DNA of 36,903 nucleotides from Corynebacterium sp. Its GTDB lineage: Bacteria > Actinomycetota > Actinomycetes > Mycobacteriales > Mycobacteriaceae. Shown piece after piece: positions 17,248 through 24,684 of this stretch. The stretch lies in NCBI RefSeq assembly GCF_030530965.1, contig NZ_JAUMTY010000002.1:23194-60096 (forward strand). The letters are read 5' to 3'. A program made the translations under genes and the position numbers. The notes beneath the pieces were generated by a model, which was not told the DNA's origin, searched no databases, and saw nothing but the letters and a program-made list of their open reading frames with translations. Each line of letters begins with the position of its first letter. Position 1 is the stretch's first letter.

Positions 17248-17280
17248 TGTCGACGGAAAACAGCGTCGATAGAAAATAGC
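17233..17280 (+). repeat. three tandem 16-bp repeats between cinA and clgR
   Basis: Units GTCGATGGAAAATAGT (17233-17248), GTCGACGGAAAACAGC (17249-17264) and GTCGATAGAAAATAGC (17265-17280) follow one another without gaps. The first unit encodes the last residues and stop of cinA, so the array appears to have grown by duplication of the gene's end. It stops 8 bases before the ECF-type -35 element of clgR. Confidence 0.85.
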
Positions 17281-17287
17281 AATGATG

Positions 17288-17315
17288 GGAACAAAAGTGG
17301 GCAAAGATTCGTTAC
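17288..17315 (+). promoter_or_regulatory. ECF sigma (SigH/SigE-type) promoter of clgR
   Basis: GGAAC at 17288-17292 and GTTAC at 17311-17315 are separated by exactly 18 bases, matching the GGAA-N18-20-GTT pattern of corynebacterial and mycobacterial stress sigma factors. Transcription would start around 17321-17324, at the GTG/ATG start of clgR. Control of clgR by SigH or SigE is established in C. glutamicum and M. tuberculosis, which supports the reading. Confidence 0.65.
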
Positions 17316-17323
17316 ACACAGTG

Positions 17324-17734
17324 ATGAGAACTCAGACCACCGTTCTAGATAATCCTGCTCTTTTTCCGCACCATCAATCACAGGGCAATAGCCCCGTTCT
17401 TAGCCACGACCGTGAGACCCCTCTCGACGGCACTATTGGTTCGTCGGCAGGAACACCTGAGCCTCTCCTGCGTGAGACGTTGGGTGAGGCGCTCCGAGCT
17501 TTCCGTGTTCGTGCGTCGATGACGCTCAGAGAGCTATCGGATGTTGCGTCGGTGAGCCCCGGTTACCTGTCAGAGATTGAACGTGGCCGTAAAGAAGTGT
17601 CGTCTGAACTCTTAGCCTCGGTTTGTCATGCTCTTGGAGTCCGCGTTTCAGATGTTCTTCTGGAGTGCATTAGCATTATGGCCCTGGAGGCGGAAGCAGT
17701 TGATTTCAGGCACGAGCTCGACGCCACCGTGTAG
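17324..17734 (+). CDS. clgR: ClgR-family Cro/CI-type transcriptional regulator
   Basis: Activator of Clp protease and stress genes. The HTH core is LGEALRAFRVRASMTLRELSDVASVSPGYLSEIERGRKEVSSELL (cited by its ends: LGEALRAF to SSELL), the most conserved part of ClgR. ATG 17324 (136 aa) is chosen because an ECF-type promoter predicts a transcript starting at 17321-17324. An upstream in-frame ATG at 17282 would lie inside the promoter. The N-terminal 50 residues are Pro/Ser/Thr-rich and not conserved. Gene order cinA-clgR-pspA agrees with Mycobacterium. ClgR proteins have a C-terminal degradation signal; the end here (HELDATV) lacks the usual Val-Ala-Val-Ala tail. Confidence 0.88.
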   Translation: MRTQTTVLDNPALFPHHQSQGNSPVLSHDRETPLDGTIGSSAGTPEPLLRETLGEALRAFRVRASMTLRELSDVASVSPGYLSEIERGRKEVSSELLASVCHALGVRVSDVLLECISIMALEAEAVDFRHELDATV

Positions 17735-17836
17735 TAGTCACCCACGTGCTCTGTGCCATCCTTGTTGTTCATCCACGTTGTTATTGTCAGCATCGGTTGC
17801 TGAGCAGCTCTGCGTAGAAAGGTCCCGGTTTTCACG

Positions 17837-18748
17837 ATGGCGAACCCGTTTTCAAAAGGGTGGAAGTACTTGATGGCTCTCTTCGACAACAAGATCGAAG
17901 AGAAAGCTGATCCTAAAGTACAAATTGAGCAGTCCATTCAGGCTGCGAAGGAACAACACCAGGAACTGTCGAAACAGGCCGCAGCTGTCATTGGCAACCA
18001 GCGTCAACTGGAAATGAAACTTAACCGACAGCTGGCAGAAGTGGAAAAGCTGCAGGGCAATACCCGCCAGGCTCTGTCTTTAGCGGACAAGGCCCGGAGC
18101 GAAGGCAATTCATCGAAGGCCGTTGAATACGAAAACGCCGCGGAAGCTTTTGCTGCTCAATTGGTAACGACGGAGCAGTCAGTAGAAGACCTCAAACAGC
18201 TCCATGATCAGGCTTTACAGCAAGCTAAGCAGGCCAAGGCCGCGGTCGAGCGCAATGCGATGGCCTTGAAGCAGAAGACTGATGAGCGCACAAAGCTCTT
18301 GAGCCAGCTAGAGCAGGCTAAGATGCAGGAGAAGGTTGCCGATTCTATCTCCTCGATGAACAAGCTCACCGCTAACGACGACTCGCCGAACCTGGACCAG
18401 GTGCGAGACAAGATCGAGAAGCGTTACTCAAATGCGTTGGGACGGGCTGAACTGGCGGAGAATTCAGTCGAAAACCGCATGGTAGAGGTGCAGCAGGCCA
18501 GCGTGCAGATGGCAGGGCACTCTCGCTTGGAAGAAATTCGTGCGTCGATGAATAACGGTGGGCGCTCTGGGGCTAATGCTGACCGCAGCATTGCCGGTTC
18601 CTCTCAGCGTTCGCTGGAACAGTCCCCCCAGAACGGTAGCGATATTGATAATTCCGTCCATGGTGAATTTACTCGCTCTTCCCAGGGGGACGATGTCTCG
18701 CAGGATGCAGTGGCTGAGAAGCTGCGGCAGTTGCGCGAAGGAAACTAG
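17837..18748 (+). CDS. pspA: PspA/IM30 family envelope-stress protein (35-kDa antigen type)
   Basis: Peripheral membrane protein that polymerises on stressed membranes. The N-terminus MANPFSKGWKYLMALFDNKI resembles the mycobacterial 35-kDa PspA closely, including the amphipathic membrane-binding helix. Residues about 25-240 are long coiled coils containing QVIGNQRQLEMKLNRQLA-like and ERTKLLSQLEQAKMQE segments. The last 65 residues are Ser/Gly/Asn-rich. Length is 303 aa, about 30 longer than the mycobacterial protein. The ATG is supported by homology; AAAGG lies a long 14 nt upstream. In M. tuberculosis two more genes follow in the operon; here a terminator follows at once. Confidence 0.93.
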   Translation: MANPFSKGWKYLMALFDNKIEEKADPKVQIEQSIQAAKEQHQELSKQAAAVIGNQRQLEMKLNRQLAEVEKLQGNTRQALSLADKARSEGNSSKAVEYENAAEAFAAQLVTTEQSVEDLKQLHDQALQQAKQAKAAVERNAMALKQKTDERTKLLSQLEQAKMQEKVADSISSMNKLTANDDSPNLDQVRDKIEKRYSNALGRAELAENSVENRMVEVQQASVQMAGHSRLEEIRASMNNGGRSGANADRSIAGSSQRSLEQSPQNGSDIDNSVHGEFTRSSQGDDVSQDAVAEKLRQLREGN

Positions 18749-18768
18749 CCTGCCATAGCTATGTTGAC

Positions 18769-18804
18769 AAGCGCGGTAGTGAGGGGGTCGCTACCGCGCT
18801 TTTT
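18769..18804 (+). terminator. Rho-independent terminator after pspA
   Basis: AAGCGCGGTAG (18769-18779) and CTACCGCGCTT (18791-18801) are perfect 11-bp arms around an 11-nt loop, running into TTTTT. It ends the clgR-pspA transcript and may also weakly stop bioYMN transcription coming from the right. Confidence 0.92.
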
Positions 18805-18810
18805 CAGTGC

Positions 18811-19518
18811 TTACTCCTGAGAGTCATACTCGGTCGCCGTCGGATCCCAGTCATCAAATCCGCGGCTTTCTAAGGCTTCTCCCATTGCTTCGGCACGTCG
18901 AATCGAATGGATAATCACAGGAAGAGCGAAAGCGCGCAGTCCCCGTGAGGATCGAGCACGGCGAGCTTCAATGACCACGCGGATGTTCTCCATCTGAAGA
19001 GGTATCAGGCGAATAGTGATGGCAATGGCCACGCTGATTGCGTTCACAGGGACGTGAAAACGCGCAAGGGGGCGGAGAGCGCGGTCAAGCGACTCGATCA
19101 TGTCGCCGATTCGCGTTGTCAGAGTCAAAATTAATGCCAGAGCTACGCTGACCAACAATGATGTTGCCAGTGACAGAGCCGACCACCATCCCGCGCTCCA
19201 AGCCTGAAATACGGTGATAAACGCAAGAACAGGGATCACGGGCAATAGCTGCGATGCTGCGACGCTGAGTGGTATGCGGGCGAGGGCAAAAACACCGACG
19301 GTCACGAGGATTTCAATTCCGAGAAGCGCTAGGCCGAGTGTGGTGACGTGGCTCCCTATCGTCCGTGACAGGACTGTGATGATTACCACCATGACCATAA
19401 TGAATACGATCTTCGTGGTGGGTTTAAGCCGGTGGGCGACGGTATTTTTATCAACATAGTGGCCGAGAGGCATAGTCAACCACTGTCGGGGAGTACGAGA
19501 ATTACTCTTGTTCTTCAT
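18811..19518 (-). CDS. bioN: biotin ECF transporter transmembrane (T) component
   Basis: EcfT-family scaffold joining the ATPase to the biotin-binding subunit. Six or so hydrophobic segments lie in residues 30-190. The coupling motif EARRARSSRGLR (Ala-Arg-rich pattern of EcfT) is near residue 185. The 235 aa are typical. It follows bioM with a 5-nt gap and closes the operon. The ribosome site is weak (GGGACC). Translation probably benefits from bioM. Confidence 0.92.
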   Translation of the reverse strand: MKNKSNSRTPRQWLTMPLGHYVDKNTVAHRLKPTTKIVFIMVMVVIITVLSRTIGSHVTTLGLALLGIEILVTVGVFALARIPLSVAASQLLPVIPVLAFITVFQAWSAGWWSALSLATSLLVSVALALILTLTTRIGDMIESLDRALRPLARFHVPVNAISVAIAITIRLIPLQMENIRVVIEARRARSSRGLRAFALPVIIHSIRRAEAMGEALESRGFDDWDPTATEYDSQE

Positions 19519-19523
19519 TTTTG

Positions 19524-20252
19524 TCAGGCTTGGTCCCTAGCGCGCATTGCTTCCTCGTATGTTCGACACACCTCATTCGCGGGCCCATCCGCCCGGATAC
19601 GCCCACCGTCGATCCAGAGCGCACGGTCGTAATCGGACACAAAATCTAAGTCGTGGGTAGCGACAATTAGTTGTTGGGGGAGGCTATCGAACAAGCGTCC
19701 AAGTTTAAGCCTGTTGGATAGATCAAGAAGCGTTGTTGGTTCGTCGGCAATAATTGTCAGTGGTTGCCCAATGAGCACCGCAGCCAGTGCCAGCATTTGC
19801 TTTTCGCCACCGGATAACCGATACGGCGATGCCTGCGCACGTTTATCCAATCCAAACCGGCTGAGCATCGCCATGACGCGATCGTTCTTTTCACGACGAG
19901 AAAGGCGATGGCCATCTACGCGCATGTTTCGTAAAGAAAACTCGATATCTTCGTACACCGTCGGCATCAGTATTTGATTTTCAGCGTCGGAGAAAACAAA
20001 CCCCACCTTTTTTCTGACATCGCGGCCGTCGGTCTGGGGATTGAGCCCGTTAACGGTGACTGTTCCGTGATCCGGCGTTCCCAACCCGTTAATCATGCGC
20101 ACGAAGGTGGATTTTCCGGATCCATTTGCTCCGATAATGGCTATTCGTCGTTCCGAAAGCTTAACGGAAATGTCATTGAGAATTGTGCGTTCATCAAAAG
20201 CCACTGTGACATTGTCGAACTGAATAATGGGTGGGGTGAGGGATGAATTCAT
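19524..20252 (-). CDS. bioM: biotin ECF transporter ATPase
   Basis: ABC ATPase of the biotin uptake complex, 242 aa. Walker A is GANGSGKST near residue 39, Q-loop region VFSDAENQIL, signature LSGGEKQ, Walker B TIIADEPTTLLD, switch His in VATHDLD. FSDAENQ is typical of ECF/cobalt-type ATPases. The start overlaps the bioY stop by one base (TAATG), so translation is coupled. In vivo it energises BioN/BioY. Confidence 0.93.
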   Translation of the reverse strand: MNSSLTPPIIQFDNVTVAFDERTILNDISVKLSERRIAIIGANGSGKSTFVRMINGLGTPDHGTVTVNGLNPQTDGRDVRKKVGFVFSDAENQILMPTVYEDIEFSLRNMRVDGHRLSRREKNDRVMAMLSRFGLDKRAQASPYRLSGGEKQMLALAAVLIGQPLTIIADEPTTLLDLSNRLKLGRLFDSLPQQLIVATHDLDFVSDYDRALWIDGGRIRADGPANEVCRTYEEAMRARDQA

Positions 20253-20887
20253 TAGCGAGGTTCGGGTAGTAAACGAGGGAAAGCAGCCGCGACTCCCGAA
20301 GCGATGAGTCCGACAACAATCATCTTCACCAGGTCGGGGCCAATGAAGGCGAGTTGGCTTGTCAATGCTGCCTTCAGGCTAAAGCCTTTGATGACAACCA
20401 TCCATATAGCGCCGAAAAAGTACTGGACGAAAATTCCGAGCACGCTGACAATGACAAAGAGAATTGTTTGGAGCGGCCGACGACGCGGAGTTATTTCTGC
20501 GATCGCCCCACATACCCATGCCGAAATCAGGTAACCAATAACATATCCGCCGCTAACGCCAGCAAAAGCCGACAGTGCAGATCGCCCACCCGCAAGTACC
20601 GGTAGACCGATAAGGCCAAGGATAAGCACAAGCCCGATGGCAGCTGTTCCGCGACGGCGTCCGAGAATCATTCCCGCCATAATCGCGATTGCGTTCTGCA
20701 TGACAATAGGAACGCCGGCCACTCCTATCGGGATAGAGACGAAGGCCATGGCAATGAAGAGTGCGGCAAAGACTGCTACATATGCGACGTCCCGGCTCGA
20801 CCATGAAGATCGGCGTGATGATTGCTGGTGGGGAGCAGAGGTGGAGGTAGAACCAGCGTTATGTGTTTTATCACCCATAGCTGACAT
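20252..20887 (-). CDS. bioY: biotin-binding S component BioY
   Basis: Membrane protein that captures biotin for the ECF transporter. It has six hydrophobic segments and the BioY segments GVPIVMQNAIAIMAG, GLIGLPVLAGG and SGGYVIGYLISAW. ATG 20887 (211 aa) is preferred. A TTGAGC-17-TACTTT promoter ends 8 nt before it, which predicts a leaderless transcript. A GTG at 20911 would lie inside that promoter, and ATG 20878 is also possible. The first 30 residues are polar and Ser-rich. First gene of the bioYMN operon. Confidence 0.92.
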   Translation of the reverse strand: MSAMGDKTHNAGSTSTSAPHQQSSRRSSWSSRDVAYVAVFAALFIAMAFVSIPIGVAGVPIVMQNAIAIMAGMILGRRRGTAAIGLVLILGLIGLPVLAGGRSALSAFAGVSGGYVIGYLISAWVCGAIAEITPRRRPLQTILFVIVSVLGIFVQYFFGAIWMVVIKGFSLKAALTSQLAFIGPDLVKMIVVGLIASGVAAAFPRLLPEPR

Positions 20888-20895
20888 CGTAATAA

Positions 20896-20924
20896 AAAGT
20901 ATGGCTAACACTAGTATTGCTCAA
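20896..20924 (-). promoter_or_regulatory. bioY promoter with palindromic operator in the spacer
   Basis: On the minus strand TTGAGC (20924-20919) and TACTTT (20901-20896) are 17 bp apart. The spacer holds an imperfect palindrome AAYACTAGTRTT centred on ACTAGT, within 20904-20920 (plus strand GCTAACACTAGTATTGC). A repressor bound there would block RNA polymerase. In C. glutamicum the TetR-type BioQ controls biotin genes, but this site does not obviously match its published half-sites, so the regulator is unknown. Confidence 0.6.
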
Positions 20925-20980
20925 GGAATGAACGTCGATAGTGGAGCGCGGCCAATAGCTAGACGCCGGGTGGCGGCGTT

Positions 20981-21008
20981 TTGAATCGAACATACGTTTG
21001 CGTATGAT
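20981..21008 (+). promoter_or_regulatory. recA promoter with LexA (SOS) box
   Basis: TTGAAT (20981-20986) and TATGAT (21003-21008) are spaced by 16 bp. The sequence between them is an SOS box, TCGAACATACGTTTGC at 20986-21001, close to the actinobacterial TCGAAC-N4-GTTCGA. LexA bound there would cover the whole promoter, as expected for DNA-damage induction of recA-recX. Confidence 0.88.
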
Positions 21009-21230
21009 GAAGAGCGGTGTTGCCGTGTCCGACGCCAGAATATTCTCTATCTTGGAACCAGAACCGGAGTAACATCGTCTATTCCGTGTGATGAGGGCAG
21101 TCGTGCTGGTTTGAGAACGTATTGTGCTGTGACCAGGTGAATGGCTGTCATCAGGTACATGTTGTGTTGTTAGGTCAGGTTGCTAGATACCAGCGGTAGT
21201 GCTCTGACTTCGATGAAGGATTGGTGGACA

Positions 21231-22370
21231 ATGGCAGGTAAAACTGCAACGAAAAAGAAAACAAATCAGAGTAGTGGCGACGGACGCCTGAAAGCCCTCG
21301 ACACGGCTTTAGCGAAGATCGAGAAAGATTTTGGTAAAGGCGCGGTCATGCGTTTGGGGGATGATAAGCGTCCTCCGATTAGCTCGATCTCATCAGGCAA
21401 CATTGCGATTAACGTTGCGTTAGGGATTGGCGGATTCCCCCGTGGCCGCGTTGTAGAAATTTACGGCCCAGAATCGTCAGGTAAGACCACAGTTGCTCTT
21501 CATGCGATTGCTGAAGCTCAAAAAGACGGTGGCATTGCTGCTTTTATCGACGCTGAGCACGCCTTGGATCCTGAATATGCCCGTAAGCTCGGGGTCGATA
21601 CCGACGCGCTGCTTGTTGCGCAGCCGGACACAGGTGAGCAGGCTTTGGAGATTGCCGACATGCTCATCCGGTCGGGCGCTTTAGCCATCATTGTCATCGA
21701 CTCGGTGGCTGCACTAACCCCGAAGGCGGAAATTGATGGCGAGATGGGCGATAGTCATGTGGGGCTTCAGGCTCGGTTGATGAGCCAGGCTCTTCGAAAG
21801 ATGACAGGCGCGCTGTCTCAGTCGGGCACAACCGCCATCTTCATCAACCAGCTGCGTGAAAAAATCGGTGTGATGTTTGGGTCGCCCGAAACCACCACCG
21901 GTGGTAAGGCGCTCAAGTTCTACGCTTCCGTTCGCTGTGATATTCGCCGTATTCAGGCTCTGAAAGATGGCCAAGACGTCATTGGTAACCGGACGCGACT
22001 AAAAGTTGTCAAGAACAAGGTGTCGCCGCCGTTCAAGGTTTCCGAGTTCGACATCCTCTATGGCGAAGGTATTTCGCGAGAGGGCTCGATTATCGACCTG
22101 GGTGTTGACTACGGCATCATCAAGAAATCAGGCTCCTGGTACACCTATGAAGGCGAACAGCTCGGCCAGGGTAAAGAAAAGGTCCGCGATTATCTCAAGA
22201 ATAATAGTGACCTCGCCGGGACTATCGAAGATAAAATCATGAGGGCCGCCAAGGTCGGGCCGTACGCGAATGTCACTGATGATGATGCGGCGGAATCAGA
22301 AAGCACCAGCTCTGATGACGATCCGATCGATGTCGTCCCGAATGTGGACTTCGATGACGACGACGAATAA
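21231..22370 (+). CDS. recA: recombinase RecA
   Basis: Strand-exchange ATPase and LexA co-protease. ATG 21231 (379 aa) has GAAGGA about 10 nt upstream and gives the usual basic N-terminus MAGKTATKKK. An in-frame upstream start at 21180 would add 17 residues without support. Walker A GPESSGKT is at 79-86, with DAEHALDPEYA, INQLREKIGVMFGSPETTTGG (L2 region, cited by its ends) and GEGISREG following. No intein interrupts the gene. The C-terminus is strongly acidic (DDDPIDVV, FDDDDE). recX follows 23 bases later. Confidence 0.97.
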   Translation: MAGKTATKKKTNQSSGDGRLKALDTALAKIEKDFGKGAVMRLGDDKRPPISSISSGNIAINVALGIGGFPRGRVVEIYGPESSGKTTVALHAIAEAQKDGGIAAFIDAEHALDPEYARKLGVDTDALLVAQPDTGEQALEIADMLIRSGALAIIVIDSVAALTPKAEIDGEMGDSHVGLQARLMSQALRKMTGALSQSGTTAIFINQLREKIGVMFGSPETTTGGKALKFYASVRCDIRRIQALKDGQDVIGNRTRLKVVKNKVSPPFKVSEFDILYGEGISREGSIIDLGVDYGIIKKSGSWYTYEGEQLGQGKEKVRDYLKNNSDLAGTIEDKIMRAAKVGPYANVTDDDAAESESTSSDDDPIDVVPNVDFDDDDE

Positions 22371-22393
22371 ATGTGAAAGGGCTAAATTAGGCG

Positions 22394-23017
22394 ATGCCTA
22401 AGTCCAGTGACAGTGATAACTCTGCTGAGTCCACCGCTGACATTATCGGGCATCTCAGCGAAGCCATCTCTCGCGTGGACACCAGCAGATCTATTGCGCA
22501 AGAAGAAAATGCTGTACGACCTGTTAGATCGCGAGCATTGCGCCTGTTGGATCACCGGGCTAGATCAGAGCAGGAGCTGAGGGATCGTCTCCTCGATGCC
22601 GAGTTTCCCCGGGCTAGCGTGGACACAGTCATTGCCGACCTTGTCGAAAGCGGACTGATTGACGACCGCCGATTTGCCGAAGAATGGGTGAGGCAACGCA
22701 GAACGCGTCGGGGAAAATCTCGCCGTGTCCTGCGCGAAGAGCTTCGAAGAAAAGGGGTCTCCTCCGCCGACTGCGATCATGCGCTAGCCGAGGTCAGTGA
22801 CGACGATGAACAGCAATTAGCTCGTCGCGTTGCAGAAGACCGCGCGCGACGAATTCGGACGGCTCCCGCCGATCGGAAAGAAAAATATGCCCATCTCCGA
22901 CGGATTGGCGCAGCGCTGGCACGGCGAGGCTTTCCGGCGGGGATGTCACAGCGGATCGCTCATGACGTCGTGGAGGAGAGAATCACCGAATTGAGCAGTG
23001 ATCCCGACGGGGAATAA
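22394..23017 (+). CDS. recX: RecA regulator RecX
   Basis: Small modulator that caps RecA filaments. RecX-type helical repeats are visible: ALRLLDHRARSEQELRDRL, then VDTVIADLVESGLIDDRRFAEEWVRQR and LREELRRKGV. The 207-aa length is normal for actinobacteria, with about 45 polar N-terminal residues. AAAGGG lies 12 nt before the ATG, which is long. It shares the SOS-regulated recA transcript and converges on gluD with 31 bases between stops. Confidence 0.93.
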   Translation: MPKSSDSDNSAESTADIIGHLSEAISRVDTSRSIAQEENAVRPVRSRALRLLDHRARSEQELRDRLLDAEFPRASVDTVIADLVESGLIDDRRFAEEWVRQRRTRRGKSRRVLREELRRKGVSSADCDHALAEVSDDDEQQLARRVAEDRARRIRTAPADRKEKYAHLRRIGAALARRGFPAGMSQRIAHDVVEERITELSSDPDGE

Positions 23018-23048
23018 CATCGCCGGGAACCTACAGAGCGTGCTGTAA

Positions 23049-23987
23049 CTATTCGAAAGTGCTGCGTAGATCGCGGTGGGCCGGGTCATGCCAGTCGACC
23101 ACGGCTTCATCCTTGGTCTCCACGCCCTGCTCTTTCTGGTGGGGAACATGAGCCACAATATTGCGCCGAGCACGCCCAGCCCGCAGCTGAAGCTCGATTC
23201 GCTCCGCGAACTTCGTCAGCCCAATGTTGACGATAATCATGATCACGGCAACAACAACGAGCGCCGCAAGGAAGTTTCGGTAATACGAAGCCGACTGAAT
23301 GCCAGACCTCACCACTTCCACATACCCGATCTGATAACCCAATGCGGAGTCCTTGAGCGCAATCACCATCTGCGCGATCAAGGCAGGGAGCATCGAGGCC
23401 ACAGCCTGAGGAAGAAGGATGATTCGCATCGTCTGCCGGTGAGTCAAGCCTAGCGCCAAAGCGGCTTCCGATTGCCCGCTCGGGAGCGCCTCGATCCCCG
23501 AACGAAGGACCTCGGCAATGACCGCTCCGTTATACAAGGTCAGCCCAAAAACAACGGCAGCGAAAGCCAACTGCTCTGAGGGGAACACCGCGTATTCAGC
23601 GAAAAGCTGGTAGGCGAAGACCATCAAGATCAACACGGGAATAGCGCGGAAGAACTCGACGATTACCCCGCAGATCCGGCGAACGATCCACCGATGGTGC
23701 AAACGCCCAGTTCCCAGTAACGCTCCAAGAAGCATAGCCAAAATAATGGAAACAAAGGCGGCTTTCAGCGTTCCCCACAGGCCGGGGAGAATATACGTCG
23801 TCCAGGTGGTCGACTTAATAAACGGATCCCACTTGGATGTCTCCAACTGGCCGTTCTTGGCCAGCACCGAGATCGTCCACCCGATGACAACGGCAGCAAC
23901 CACGACAGTAATGGCCGTGAGAATGCGGTTGATCTGACGCCCGCGTGGGCCAGGGTTGTCATAAAGGACAGTTGCGCGAGTACTCAC
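23049..23987 (-). CDS. gluD: glutamate ABC transporter permease GluD
   Basis: HisM-type amino-acid permease, 312 aa. A single N-terminal helix is followed by a linker and the permease core with the EAA segment SEAALALGLTHRQTMRIILLPQA. The C-terminal 60 residues are charged and cytoplasmic. The start is GTG at 23987, whose first base is also the first base of the gluC stop read on the minus strand (TAGTG arrangement), giving a 1-nt overlap. Last gene of gluABCD, convergent with recX. No terminator is obvious in the 31-base gap. Confidence 0.93.
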   Translation of the reverse strand: MSTRATVLYDNPGPRGRQINRILTAITVVVAAVVIGWTISVLAKNGQLETSKWDPFIKSTTWTTYILPGLWGTLKAAFVSIILAMLLGALLGTGRLHHRWIVRRICGVIVEFFRAIPVLILMVFAYQLFAEYAVFPSEQLAFAAVVFGLTLYNGAVIAEVLRSGIEALPSGQSEAALALGLTHRQTMRIILLPQAVASMLPALIAQMVIALKDSALGYQIGYVEVVRSGIQSASYYRNFLAALVVVAVIMIIVNIGLTKFAERIELQLRAGRARRNIVAHVPHQKEQGVETKDEAVVDWHDPAHRDLRSTFE

Positions 23988-24676
23988 TATCGTTTCACCG
24001 CCAATCGTTTACCAGCCCAGCCGAAGAAAAGCCCCATCGGCAGGGTCAAGATGATAAAGCCGAGAGCAAAGATGCCGAACACCAAGAACAACTGGTCGGC
24101 GTGGTTTTCGATCGTCGACTTCATCAACAGAGATGCCTCGCCCACACCGATGACGGACGCGATAGTCGTGTTCTTGGACAACGCAATCAGGGTGTTGCCC
24201 AACGGAACGATCGATGCGCGAAACGCCTGGGGAAAAACGATGGCAGAGAAATTCTGGCCAAAAGACAGCCCCAGTGATCGGCCGGCCTCCGCTTGCCCGA
24301 AGGGCACTGTGTTGATGCCCGCCCGCAAGGACTCCGCGACAAAAGCCGAGGTATAGATAATAAAGGCCAGGACCGCCAACCAGAAGTTGTTGTTTTTAAT
24401 GAAGTTGTCGTTCTCAGGGGCAAGCGTCAGGCCCAAGTTCTGGTAGAGCCCGATCGATGAGAACAACACAATCAGCGTCAGGGGAGTGTTCCTCGACACA
24501 GTAATGAACAGTGACGATAAGGTACGCAGTATCCCGACGGGGCACACTCGCATGGCGGTCAGAATGATGCCCAGAATCAGTGAACCGATCCCTGAGTACA
24601 CCGTGAGTTTGATGGTGACCCAGAATGCAGGCCATAGCGTATCGCTGAGGTCACCCCATAAAGTCGTTGTCTCCAT
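23987..24676 (-). CDS. gluC: glutamate ABC transporter permease GluC
   Basis: Permease partner of GluD, 229 aa with five membrane helices. The EAA loop reads AEAGRSLGLSFGQNFSAIVFPQAFR. VSRNTPLTLIVLFSSIGLYQ near the N-terminus matches the HisQ/HisM family. GGGGG lies just ahead of ATG 24676 and the gluB stop is 8 bases upstream. Together GluC and GluD form the channel for glutamate brought by GluB. Confidence 0.93.
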   Translation of the reverse strand: METTTLWGDLSDTLWPAFWVTIKLTVYSGIGSLILGIILTAMRVCPVGILRTLSSLFITVSRNTPLTLIVLFSSIGLYQNLGLTLAPENDNFIKNNNFWLAVLAFIIYTSAFVAESLRAGINTVPFGQAEAGRSLGLSFGQNFSAIVFPQAFRASIVPLGNTLIALSKNTTIASVIGVGEASLLMKSTIENHADQLFLVFGIFALGFIILTLPMGLFFGWAGKRLAVKR

Positions 24677-24684
24677 TGATCCCC

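Larger units (their letters stand above)
20888..21230. other. divergent bioY/recA intergenic region
   Basis: This 343-base gap has no gene. It contains the bioY promoter with its palindrome (20896-20924) and the SOS-controlled recA promoter (20981-21008). From 21009 to 21230 it would be the recA 5' leader, about 215 nt long. I saw no convincing second promoter or stable hairpin in that leader. Confidence 0.7.

Noticed and set aside
21009..21230. second recA promoter of the RecA-NDp type in the long leader
   Set aside because: TGTCATCAGG near 21150 resembles the motif only in its first bases and no TANNNT lies at the right distance.
23018..23048. terminator between recX and gluD
   Set aside because: Only a 4-bp ACAG/CTGT stem without a T-run is present in the 31-base gap.
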